From a delta proteobacterium MLS_D (GTDB taxonomy: Bacteria > Desulfobacterota > Syntrophia > Syntrophales > UBA2210): a stretch of DNA of 64,000 bases. Position 1 is the stretch's first letter. Every line of letters begins with the position of its first letter. Position numbers and translations under genes: made by a program. The notes under the pieces were generated by a model, which was not told the DNA's origin, did no database searches, and worked only from the letters and a program-made list of their open reading frames with translations. The DNA is taken from NCBI GenBank assembly GCA_002030015.1, contig LQBH01000046.1, positions 50,565 to 114,564 on the forward strand, in the 5' to 3' direction. Shown here piece after piece: positions 54,881-62,564 of the stretch.

Positions 54881-55024
54881 TCAGGCAAACGCCGCAGTAA
54901 GGGCGACCAGCAATCCCAGGATAAAGACAAATACCGCGATTGCGCTTCCTCCCGCCGCTGCCATAACGGGCGCCAGCCCGAGCAGGAGAAACCCAAAAGT
55001 ACATCTTCCCTCTCTTCCGTCCAT
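54881..55024 (-). CDS. 47-residue hydrophobic membrane peptide
   Basis: A short frame with a textbook ribosome site (ATAAGGAGACTATC) before ATG 55024 and a TGA at 54881-54883. After a charged start (MDGREGRC) come two hydrophobic segments (FGFLLLGLAPVMAAAGG and AIAVFVFILGLLVALTAAFA), so it should be a membrane peptide. It begins 10 bases after the OB-fold protein stop and is transcribed with it. No family recognised. Too short for normal gene-calling thresholds. Confidence 0.6.
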   Translation of the reverse strand: MDGREGRCTFGFLLLGLAPVMAAAGGSAIAVFVFILGLLVALTAAFA

Positions 55025-55034
55025 GATAGTCTCC

Positions 55035-55505
55035 TTATCGTTCAATTCTTTTGACGCTGACGGCGGAGATAACGAGCCGGGTTTTCGTCAACGGATACTT
55101 CATCACAACGCCGACTGATTCCACCCTGTCTCCCACCGAAACGTCGTTGGCGGGCGCGGTGAACATGATAACCCGTATCTGCGCCGTTGCGTCCCTGATG
55201 TGGAAGTGGGGCCTGTTCAACCACTTGAAGCTGATTTTCCGGACCTCGCCCGATATCCGTACCACTTCACCGATCATCGCCGGTGATATTTTTCCTATGT
55301 CGCAGTTCCGTGCCTTCGGTTCAAACCGTTGCTCCGCCTGCGCGAAGCTCCGGCGGCTCATCCAGGCCAGGGTCATGGGAATGACCAGGAGCAGAGCCAG
55401 GGCGGGAACGGCGTAAAGCAGGAAGCGTGAATCGCCCGTCGAATGATAGTGAAGGGCGACCGCCGCCGCGCATATGATAAATGCTACCCATGATAGTGCC
55501 GACAT
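55035..55505 (-). CDS. Membrane-anchored OB-fold protein of unknown function
   Basis: 156 residues. Two membrane segments (about 3-24 and 30-55), then a soluble part that resembles an OB-fold nucleic-acid-binding domain (IGEVVRISGEVRKISFKWLNRPHFHIRDATAQIRVIMF, ... VSVGDRVESVGVVMKYPLTKTRLVISAVSVKRIE). Cytoplasmic or periplasmic exposure of the domain cannot be told. The start ATG 55505 has AGGAACATCG before it; the longer frame overlaps the FNT gene. Between the FNT channel and the 47-residue peptide; a working link among these three is plausible but unproven. Confidence 0.65.
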   Translation of the reverse strand: MSALSWVAFIICAAAVALHYHSTGDSRFLLYAVPALALLLVIPMTLAWMSRRSFAQAEQRFEPKARNCDIGKISPAMIGEVVRISGEVRKISFKWLNRPHFHIRDATAQIRVIMFTAPANDVSVGDRVESVGVVMKYPLTKTRLVISAVSVKRIER

Positions 55506-55513
55506 CGATGTTC

Positions 55514-56386
55514 CTATTCGGCGGGCAGATCCTTTCTGAACATCAGGAAATAAGTGACCCCGATGAAAAGAAAACCGCCGACGATATTGCCTATTGTAAC
55601 CGGGATGAGATTCCACAGCCAGACATCAGCCCAGGAAAGACCGCCGTTGGCCATCAGGAGTCCCCCTTTTTCCGCTATGACCGACGGGTGCAGGTCGCAC
55701 AGGAATTTCCCTGCGGGGAGAAAGTACATGTTGGCCACGCAGTGCTCGAATCCCGATGAAACGAACGCCATGATGGGGAACCAGATGCCGAAGAACTTTC
55801 CGATCACGTCATCGGCCGTGATAGCCAAGAGAATTGCTATGTTGACCAGAAAGTTACAGCCGATGGCTTTCAGGAAACAGGACCAGAGACCCATGGCGCC
55901 GACGACCTTGTATTCGAGGACTTTTCCCGTCGCGATACCCACCGCGGTCATGCCGAAGGCGTTGACCGCCATGGAACCGTCGGACTGTCCGCTCACGAAG
56001 GGGCCCAGGACCATGATATAAGCGTAGGCAAGCGAGCCCACCAGGTTGCCGATGTAGACCCATACCCAGTTTCTCATAACGGCGCCCCAGGTGACCTTTT
56101 TCATCATCGCGGCCATGGGAACGATCATGCAGTCACCGGTAAAGAGCTCCATGCCGGTGAGGACGATGGCGATCAGGCCGACGGGGAATACCGCTCCTCC
56201 GACCAGCTTGGAGATGCCTGGTGTGCCAATGCCCGTGATACAGACGGTGCACAGAGCCGCCCCGATGGCGATGTAGGCGCCCGCCATGAATCCTCGAAGC
56301 AACAGGTTGAAAACGGAAAGCTTTGCCTTGCCGACACCCGCGTTGCCGACAAGGGCGACCATTTTTGCCGGGGGGTTGAAAGCCAT
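55514..56386 (-). CDS. Formate/nitrite transporter (FNT) family channel
   Basis: 290 residues and six membrane segments. FSSGFEHCVANMYFLP-like sequence (here FVSSGFEHCVANMYF) is the conserved FNT loop, and ELFTGDCMIVP and NWVWVYIGNLVGSL are further signatures. FNT proteins move formate, nitrite or hydrosulfide. In an anaerobe formate or hydrosulfide would make sense. Ribosome site GGAGGTATTGATTT is good. It is the first gene of the small minus-strand group with the OB-fold protein and membrane peptide. Confidence 0.93.
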   Translation of the reverse strand: MAFNPPAKMVALVGNAGVGKAKLSVFNLLLRGFMAGAYIAIGAALCTVCITGIGTPGISKLVGGAVFPVGLIAIVLTGMELFTGDCMIVPMAAMMKKVTWGAVMRNWVWVYIGNLVGSLAYAYIMVLGPFVSGQSDGSMAVNAFGMTAVGIATGKVLEYKVVGAMGLWSCFLKAIGCNFLVNIAILLAITADDVIGKFFGIWFPIMAFVSSGFEHCVANMYFLPAGKFLCDLHPSVIAEKGGLLMANGGLSWADVWLWNLIPVTIGNIVGGFLFIGVTYFLMFRKDLPAE

Positions 56387-56504
56387 AAATCAATACCTCC
56401 TCTGTTTGCAGTGTTTTAAAGCCGGATCCGTCGCTTTCCCGTCGTTCCTTGTCGCACCCCACTCACACTCGGGCGGGACGAGGGCCGATGGATACGGCAA
56501 TCGT

Positions 56505-56747
56505 TCAACTCGCGAACGCTTCCTTGATTTCCCGTTTCCATATGCAAAGAAGCTTTCCGCCGTGGGCCTGGCACTGAACCAGCTCCCACTCGCTTTCCCC
56601 CTCCCTGTCCAAAATTCCTTCCAGTTTGTCCTGGCCGCCCGGTATGCCGTCAACGACACAGCTTCCCGTATCATTACAGGAAATCGCCTCGGGCGGAATG
56701 ATGTGCTCCAGGTCGACGATACTTGTCTTGTACTTCCATCGCGCCAT
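56505..56747 (-). CDS. Small DUF4177-like protein
   Basis: 80 residues. The pattern WKYKTSIVDLE at the start and LDREGESEWELVQCQAHGGKLLCIWKREI at the end resembles the small DUF4177 beta-sheet family (short proteins ending in GWELV...). Its function is unknown. Ribosome site AAGGGGGG before ATG 56747; the frame start at 56765 is less good. Codirectional with the FNT gene, 118 bases from it. Confidence 0.6.
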   Translation of the reverse strand: MARWKYKTSIVDLEHIIPPEAISCNDTGSCVVDGIPGGQDKLEGILDREGESEWELVQCQAHGGKLLCIWKREIKEAFAS

Positions 56748-57037
56748 GATGTTCCCCCCTTCCATGGTTTTACGGTCGTACTGTCACCTGTACATTCATA
56801 TAATTCCGTTTTTGTTCGTCTGCGCGCCGATCGGGATGAGACCTTTCGAATATGTAAAGAAGACATCGCTTGATAGAGCGTGCAATAAATCATTGCCCGG
56901 ACGGTTGAACAACGTGGCACCCTGACAGAAACGGTACGACAGTCGCACCCACTTTTCTGAGGGATCACTGACCGTTGTTCCGCAAAAAAGTTGAATATCT
57001 ATATCCTAATTCGAAATTTTTGTCAAAAGAATGCGCG
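56748..57037. other. Intergenic stretch before the second MITE-like element
   Basis: 290 bases, AT-rich from about 56980 on. Nothing recognisable beyond the likely promoter area of the DUF4177-like gene. Confidence 0.3.
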
Positions 57038-57473
57038 CCTCCACAATCCGCGATTGCTTTTCTGTAGAGCACATTATCGAGTCAGCGGTATGCAAAATCA
57101 CAGCATGCAAAATCAAAGGATATAACAGAGAGGCGATAGGCTATGGGCGATAGACCACATTTTCTCTGTTCCCGCCCCCTGCATGGAGAGTCTTCCCAAA
57201 TCATTTCCCCCCCTGCAGGGAGAGTCTTCCCAAATCATTGTCCCCTCCCCTGGAGGGAGGGGATGAAGGGGAGGGGGATAATAACGTTATTTTTTCACCC
57301 TCACCCCGGCCCTCTCCCTTCAAGGGAGAGGGTGATTTTCAGCTTGTTCTGTTATTGCAGCAACCGTGATGGTTCGGTCTGAATGTGTATCGGACAGCAC
57401 GTATCGTGCAGAATTAACAGGGTTTGAACTGTCTGTACCACGAACAGGCTAAGCCAATCGCGGCTTGTGGAGG
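57038..57473. mobile_element. MITE-like element, copy B (436 bp, opposite orientation to copy A)
   Basis: Flanked by inverted repeats of 19 bases with one mismatch: CCTCCACAATCCGCGATTG (57038-57056) and its near-complement at 57455-57473. Inside, read on the minus strand, it follows the same order of blocks as copy A at 41131-41705. A tandem module holding GAGAGTCTTCCCAAATCATT occurs twice (near 57187 and 57224). C-rich/G-rich hairpins follow. There is no open frame worth calling and no clear target-site duplication. Copy B ends 79 bases before the DUF1538 gene and may supply its promoter. Confidence 0.78.
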
Positions 57474-57552
57474 GAGTGTCTTTGCTTGACACCGAACGGG
57501 GTGAACCGTATATACGGGGAATGCGGGAACACTTCCGGCGGGATCGGTGACG

Positions 57553-59691
57553 ATGGAAGCACCCAGACAACCTACAGAAAAAAAAATCCACATCGGGTTC
57601 CGCCGGGCCATGATGCTGATCGTGCCTTACGTCTGGAAACGGATCAGGGCGCAGGTACAATCCGTATGGCTCATCATCGTCTACCTGCTTCTTTTTCAGG
57701 CCCTCGTGTTGCGGCTCGCCGTCGACGACGCCCTCGTTATTTCCGCGGGACTCGTTATCGTCATACTCGGACTTACGCTTTTTCTGGAAGGGCTTTTCCT
57801 GGGGCTCATGTCGCTCGGGGAGGCCATAGGCCTGCGGCTTCCCCGTAAGTCAGGAATCACCGTCATTCTCGCCTTTTCATTTATTCTCGGCGTGGGCGCC
57901 ACGTTTGCCGAACCGGCTATCGGCATCCTTCGCATGGCCGGCTCTTCGGTCCTGGCCTGGGAAGCGCCTCTCCTGTTTCTGCTGCTCAACAAGCATGCCG
58001 ATTTTCTGGTTTACGCCGTCGCCATCGGAGTCGGGATCGCCGTAATGGCGGGCATGCTCCGGTTTATGTACAACCTCTCATTGAAACCATTCATCTATGT
58101 CCTGGTAGGAGGTCTCGTGGTCCTGTCCGCCTGGGCCTGGTTTGATCCGAATCTTCGTCACGTTACGGGTCTTGCCTGGGACTGCGGTGCCGTGACGACC
58201 GGCCCCGTGACCGTTCCACTGGTGCTTGCCCTGGGTGTCGGCATCAGCCGGGTCGTATCAGGCTCTCCTTCGGGAGGAGGAAGCGGCTTCGGCGTGGTGA
58301 CCCTGGCGTCGCTTTTACCTATTCTGGCTGTGTTGATACTGTCGGTTTTCCTCGGGTCTTCCGTTCCTCAACCCATGGAAGAAACCTTTTTTTTCGGTCC
58401 CGGGAACCGCTCTTCCGCGGAAACCCTCTTTAAAAACCGCGATGCCATGCGCGCTTACGCTTTCCGCACGGCGTCGGAAGAAAGCCAGGCCCTTCTCTTC
58501 GAAGGAGGCAGGGAGGAAATGCTGCGGGAACTGGGCCGAATGACTGAAGACGAGGAAGCACGGTCGGCGGTTTTCGGCTCCGATCCCGAGGTGCTGCGCC
58601 GCTGGGCCGTGGAGAGGGGGTCGGAATCTCAGCGCCGTGCTGTCTTTGGAACAGAAGAAGCACTGCGTGAGGCCGTCAACCGCTATTTTCGCGATGATGT
58701 GTCATCGCTGGAAACAGGCGACCTGGCACGCTCGGCCGTTGCGGCTTCGGCCAGGGCGATTATACCGCTTACGATTTTTCTGCTGGTCGTGCTTGTGCTG
58801 GTCCTGCGTGAAAAACTGCCCCGCGCGGACGAAGTAATGCTGGGCATCCTGCTGGCCTTCGTCGGCATGGCCTTTCTGACCGTGGGAATAGAACTGGGGC
58901 TTGCAAGGCTGGGAAACCAGGTGGGCGGGAAGTTGCCGGCGCTGTTCAAGAGCGTTCCTCTTGAAGAAAAACGATCGACAGTAACGAATTTCGACCCCGG
59001 GACAGTGGTCACGGCCCTGACAAGCGAAGGCGAGCGCACCTCCTTTTTTTTCATGCGACAGGAAGGGGAGAACGTGAAGACAGTCCCGTACGATCCCGCG
59101 TGCTATGACGAGAAATCGGGAACGTACACATTCACGCCGCTTCGAGGACCGATCTTCGAGGGGTGGGGAGGATTTTCGGGCATCCTGGTGCTGCTGCTCT
59201 TCGCTTTTATTATGGGATACGGAGCGACACTGGCCGAACCGGCGCTGAACGCCCTGGCCGTCACTGTTGAGGAGCTGACCGTTGGAACGTTCAGAAAAAC
59301 GACGCTCATACAGGCCGTGGCCGTGGGCGTCGGTGCGGGAATCGTTCTGGGGGTCGCCAAAATAATCTGGAACGTGCCCCTGGCGTGGCTTATTCTGCCT
59401 CCCTACGTCCTGCTTTTACTGATCACGGCACTGTCGTCCGAGGAATACGTCAACATCGGCTGGGACAGCGCGGGCGTGACCACAGGTCCCGTGACGGTTC
59501 CCCTGGTGCTTGCCATGGGACTCGGCATCGGTTCACAGGTAGGCGGCATTGAGGGCTTCGGCATTCTCGCGGCTGCTTCCGTCTGCCCTATCCTGTCGGT
59601 GCTCCTGGTCGGGCTGGTGGTGAACTGGAAACGGAGAAGGGCGTTGGGCGGGGAACGGGAACCGTCCGTTCCGGAGGTGGTCTATGATTGA
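57553..59691 (+). CDS. DUF1538 membrane protein with two duplicated halves and a soluble insert
   Basis: 712 residues. Two homologous membrane halves share paired motifs: GATFAEPAIG (residue 115) with TTGPVTVPLVLALG (215), and GATLAEPALN (557) with TTGPVTVPLVLAMG (643). This fits the DUF1538 family, which looks like a transporter or channel. A polar, helical insert at about 277-386 has its own imperfect repeats (AYAFRTASEESQALLF, ARSAVFGSDPEVLRRWA, RRAVFGTEEALREA). About 12-14 membrane segments in all. The start may be ATG 57553 or GTG 57547. Its 3' end overlaps the next gene by 8 bases. Substrate unknown. Confidence 0.82.
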   Translation: MEAPRQPTEKKIHIGFRRAMMLIVPYVWKRIRAQVQSVWLIIVYLLLFQALVLRLAVDDALVISAGLVIVILGLTLFLEGLFLGLMSLGEAIGLRLPRKSGITVILAFSFILGVGATFAEPAIGILRMAGSSVLAWEAPLLFLLLNKHADFLVYAVAIGVGIAVMAGMLRFMYNLSLKPFIYVLVGGLVVLSAWAWFDPNLRHVTGLAWDCGAVTTGPVTVPLVLALGVGISRVVSGSPSGGGSGFGVVTLASLLPILAVLILSVFLGSSVPQPMEETFFFGPGNRSSAETLFKNRDAMRAYAFRTASEESQALLFEGGREEMLRELGRMTEDEEARSAVFGSDPEVLRRWAVERGSESQRRAVFGTEEALREAVNRYFRDDVSSLETGDLARSAVAASARAIIPLTIFLLVVLVLVLREKLPRADEVMLGILLAFVGMAFLTVGIELGLARLGNQVGGKLPALFKSVPLEEKRSTVTNFDPGTVVTALTSEGERTSFFFMRQEGENVKTVPYDPACYDEKSGTYTFTPLRGPIFEGWGGFSGILVLLLFAFIMGYGATLAEPALNALAVTVEELTVGTFRKTTLIQAVAVGVGAGIVLGVAKIIWNVPLAWLILPPYVLLLLITALSSEEYVNIGWDSAGVTTGPVTVPLVLAMGLGIGSQVGGIEGFGILAAASVCPILSVLLVGLVVNWKRRRALGGEREPSVPEVVYD

Positions 59692-60823
59692 GCAGGTACC
59701 CTCGGCGAAGGTAACGGGCCTTTTTCACCGGAACCTGACGGGCGAGGTGACGAAAGAGCTTCATAAGGCCGGACTGATGGAATATTATGTCATGCCCTCC
59801 CGTTCCGTGACACTTCATAAGCGCAGGGCGCCTTTCGGTCTTATTTTCGAGCATGGTATCGTGGATGATCCGGCCGACAGGGTGATCGCTTTCGTTCCTC
59901 CTTCGTGGGGTAGATCGGTGGCAAATGTAATGATAAGAGGCGCCGATCTTTCCCGTCCCGGCCGCGGAAGCGTCCTGGTCGAGCAGGTCGTTATTTCACG
60001 CGCCCATGAATTGTGCGATCCTTCGGGAAACGTGTGCATGTCCGAAGATTCTTTTCCCGACGGTCCGGCCCGGCTGCGGGACGGACTGACGGGAATATGC
60101 TGCATTGTCCAGCGGGGGCAGGGCGAGGCCGTGGCCAGGGTTGCCCTGGAAACCGGTGCCTGTGTTCCGTTTATTACGTTCGGCAGGGGGACGGGACTCA
60201 GGGACAAGCTCGGCCTGCTCCGCATCACCATCGACGCGGAAAAGGAAATTGCCCTGTTCGCGGCCACGTCCTATGACGCGGAAACGATCATGGATATCAT
60301 CATCGACGTGACAAAGCTGGATCAGCCGGGGATGGGTTTTATTCATCTCTTCCCACTTGAAGGCGGGTTGCTCAACATGAAGGTCTTCCGCGGGAGGCAC
60401 CAGCACGCGGCAAGTGTGGAACAAATTGTCGCGGCCATCGACGAGATGAAAGGAGATTCACGGTGGCGGACCGTCGGAGAAGACTTGCAGGTCAACGGCA
60501 AGGCGCCGCGGACATACCTTCGCGGGTTACAGTGTCTGAACTGCATTTGTGACGAGGGCAAGGGGGAGAACCTCGTCAATGCGGCCGTTGAGGCCGGGGC
60601 GCCCGGCGCGACCACAAGCCGCATGCATTACGCGGGAAGACGGCGGTTCGGGGATGCCGGCATTTCGCCCGCCAGGGAGTGCATTACCATGATCATTCAG
60701 CCGTCGCAGGTGGAAGCGATCACCGACGCGATGGAAGCCGAGGGTGCCTTTGATGACGAAACGCACGGTTTCTTCATTCTGAGTCCCGTGACGAAAGCCT
60801 TTACATACATGGGACCGGTGTGA
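59684..60823 (+). CDS. Triple PII-like protein, partner of the DUF1538 protein
   Basis: 379 residues that read as three related alpha/beta units: about 8-105, 135-228 and 281-378. Units 2 and 3 begin with strand-helix pairs typical of PII (ICCIVQRGQGEAVARVALETGA and LNCICDEGKGENLVNAAVEAGA), followed by a loop (FGRGTG, and MHYAGRRRFGD) and a second half ending in a strand (FIHLFPLEG, FFILSPVTK). Classical PII proteins are about 112 residues and trimeric, so three units in one chain could replace the trimer. It overlaps the DUF1538 gene by 8 bases and has GGAGGTGG as a ribosome site, which implies tight coupling. A regulator of that membrane protein is the natural inference. Confidence 0.72.
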   Translation: MIEQVPSAKVTGLFHRNLTGEVTKELHKAGLMEYYVMPSRSVTLHKRRAPFGLIFEHGIVDDPADRVIAFVPPSWGRSVANVMIRGADLSRPGRGSVLVEQVVISRAHELCDPSGNVCMSEDSFPDGPARLRDGLTGICCIVQRGQGEAVARVALETGACVPFITFGRGTGLRDKLGLLRITIDAEKEIALFAATSYDAETIMDIIIDVTKLDQPGMGFIHLFPLEGGLLNMKVFRGRHQHAASVEQIVAAIDEMKGDSRWRTVGEDLQVNGKAPRTYLRGLQCLNCICDEGKGENLVNAAVEAGAPGATTSRMHYAGRRRFGDAGISPARECITMIIQPSQVEAITDAMEAEGAFDDETHGFFILSPVTKAFTYMGPV

Positions 60824-60882
60824 TGATCGGGTGCGCGAAAAAATATTTTTATTAATACACAGACACGAAAAGGAGTTGAATC

Positions 60883-61341
60883 ATGTCAACAGCAACAGCC
60901 ATCGAAGCAAAAAAAGATCTCATCGGGAAGGAAGTTTTCTGTTCCGACTGGACGGATATCGACCAGGACCGGATTGACGCATTCGCCGACTGCACCAGGG
61001 ATCACCAGTGGATCCATGTCGACCGCGAGAAAGCGGCGGCGGGACCCTTCGGAACCACGATCGCGCACGGGTTTCTCACGCTTTCCCATATTCCCTTTTT
61101 CAGTTACCAGATGCCTGTCCGCTTTGAAGACGCGAAGATGTCGATCAACTACGGTCTCAACAAAGTGCGTTTTCTCAATCCCGTTCCTTCGGGTTCAAGA
61201 ATCCGCGACCGCGTTGTGCTTACCGATCTGGAGGAAAGGCCGGGCGACCGTGTCCTCATGACAACAACACACACGATAGAGATTGAGGGACAGGAAAAGC
61301 CGGCCTGCGTCGCCGAGTCGCTGGGGATGCTGTTTTTTTAA
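60883..61341 (+). CDS. MaoC-like (R)-specific enoyl-CoA hydratase
   Basis: 152 residues, a hot-dog fold. DCTRDHQWIHVDREKAAAGPFGTTIAHGFLTLSH contains the hydratase-2 motif (Asp and His of the catalytic pair) and the following G-F-L-T-L strand. It may hydrate enoyl-CoA or serve a NodN-type role. Ribosome site AAAAGGAGTTGAATC is strong. It follows the triple-PII gene by 59 bases but a working link is not evident. Confidence 0.9.
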   Translation: MSTATAIEAKKDLIGKEVFCSDWTDIDQDRIDAFADCTRDHQWIHVDREKAAAGPFGTTIAHGFLTLSHIPFFSYQMPVRFEDAKMSINYGLNKVRFLNPVPSGSRIRDRVVLTDLEERPGDRVLMTTTHTIEIEGQEKPACVAESLGMLFF

Positions 61342-61360
61342 AAAAGAACAGGCAGGAACA

Positions 61361-61394
61361 GGGCGGCCGGGAGGAAGGCCGCCCGCGGTTTTCT
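61361..61394 (+). terminator. Rho-independent terminator after the MaoC gene
   Basis: Perfect 8-bp stem GGGCGGCC (61361-61368) / GGCCGCCC (61377-61384) with an 8-base loop, then GCGGTTTTCTTC. It lies 19 bases after the stop codon and before the convergent metallo-hydrolase gene. Confidence 0.7.
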
Positions 61395-61413
61395 TCACCC
61401 CGGCCGCGTTCCG

Positions 61414-62382
61414 TCAGAGAGCGGAAAAGGTTACCACCGCTCCCTCAGCGTTGCGATTTATTTTTCCCTCACTTTCGAGGTAACGCAGATGGGCGATGGT
61501 TTCGCCGGTGGCGAACCATTTCTGGGCGATGGGGAAGTCTTCCCATTTTTCGCAATCAATGTCCCAGGTCATGCCCGCGGCTATTTCGTACGCGGTAAGG
61601 GCGCGACCGTTCATCACGTTCAGTACTTCTCCGGCCCGGTGCTGGTGATGGTCCTTCAGTTCGTCGATCCTGCCCTTGAGATCGCTGAAGAAACTTCTGT
61701 GCCCCGGAAGAACCATGTCCACCGGCAGGTCGTACACTCGATCGAGGCTGTCCATATAGTCCTGAAGCGAGTTGATCTGGTAGGCCCATGATTCGATGTG
61801 AGGCGTGATATCGTATAGTACATGGTCACCTGAGAAAAGCAGGCGTTTTCGCTCGTCGAAGAGGCAGATATGACCCTGTGTGTGACCGGGTGTCCACAGG
61901 CACCTCAGTCGGAAGTCGCCGACGGTGATCATGTCTCCGTCGTGAACAAGCGTAAACTCGGGAAGATCCCTGGGGCTGTACTTGAGACCGGGATGGTTGC
62001 TGAGAGCGTTGGCAAGTTCGTCGGCGGGAAAGCCGTTTTTGCCCGCGTAATCAAGCATGAGCCGCCAGTTGTCTTCGCCCCGGTAAACCCGCGCGTCGAT
62101 TTCACTGAAATAAATTGTACTCGTATCAGTGGCCAGGCGGGCGACAAGACCGGCATGATCGGCATGCATGTGCGTGATGAAAAAATCTGTTTTCGAAAGA
62201 TCGATGTCCAGGGAGGAAAGTCCTTTCTTCATTGCGTCGTAACAGATCTCGCGGTTGAATCCCGTGTCGATGACGAGGTTGCGCTTGTCCCCCTTGATGA
62301 CGTATGAATTAAGTTCTTTGAGGGGGCTGTTGGGGAGAGGGACTTTTATGCGGAAAAGGCCCTCGAGTACAGTGTCGACCAT
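61414..62382 (-). CDS. Metallo-beta-lactamase-fold hydrolase
   Basis: 322 residues. THMHADHAG is the metal motif; further metal ligands are in CLWTPGHTQGHICLF and LFSGDHVLYD, and the GH of VLPGHRSFFSD. A C-terminal helical domain (about 225-320; HHQHRAGEVLNVM...) is typical of hydrolases of the GloB/thioesterase or quinolone type found next to CoA-metabolism genes. The ribosome site AAAGGAGATTAATA is very good. It sits between the MaoC gene and the CoA-transferase; action on a thioester is possible. Confidence 0.9.
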   Translation of the reverse strand: MVDTVLEGLFRIKVPLPNSPLKELNSYVIKGDKRNLVIDTGFNREICYDAMKKGLSSLDIDLSKTDFFITHMHADHAGLVARLATDTSTIYFSEIDARVYRGEDNWRLMLDYAGKNGFPADELANALSNHPGLKYSPRDLPEFTLVHDGDMITVGDFRLRCLWTPGHTQGHICLFDERKRLLFSGDHVLYDITPHIESWAYQINSLQDYMDSLDRVYDLPVDMVLPGHRSFFSDLKGRIDELKDHHQHRAGEVLNVMNGRALTAYEIAAGMTWDIDCEKWEDFPIAQKWFATGETIAHLRYLESEGKINRNAEGAVVTFSAL

Positions 62383-62564
62383 TATTAATCTCCTTTGGTG
62401 TGTAATGAGGGGTGCCGATAATCGTGGTCAATGCTAGCACGGGTGAACGGGGGATACAACCTTTTCGTCGATAGCGCGGCGGAAGATCTGATTTATATGG
62501 ACAGTCTGGTTTCGCGCGCTGATTGCCGGCGGAAATAACATTATTGTTGACAGGGTGGAACAAC

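Noticed and set aside
54753..55004. 83-residue minus-strand frame overlapping the small membrane peptide
   Set aside because: Different frame from the peptide with the strong ribosome site; it is rich in Arg/Gly and has no hydrophobic pattern or start signal.
57170..57250. Repeated GAGAGTCTTCCCAAATCATT unit that resembles a CRISPR-like tandem
   Set aside because: Only two units, no spacer regularity, no cas genes; it is an internal module of the element.
57143..57382. Reading frame within copy B of the element
   Set aside because: Same composition artefact as in copy A; no plausible start context or protein features.
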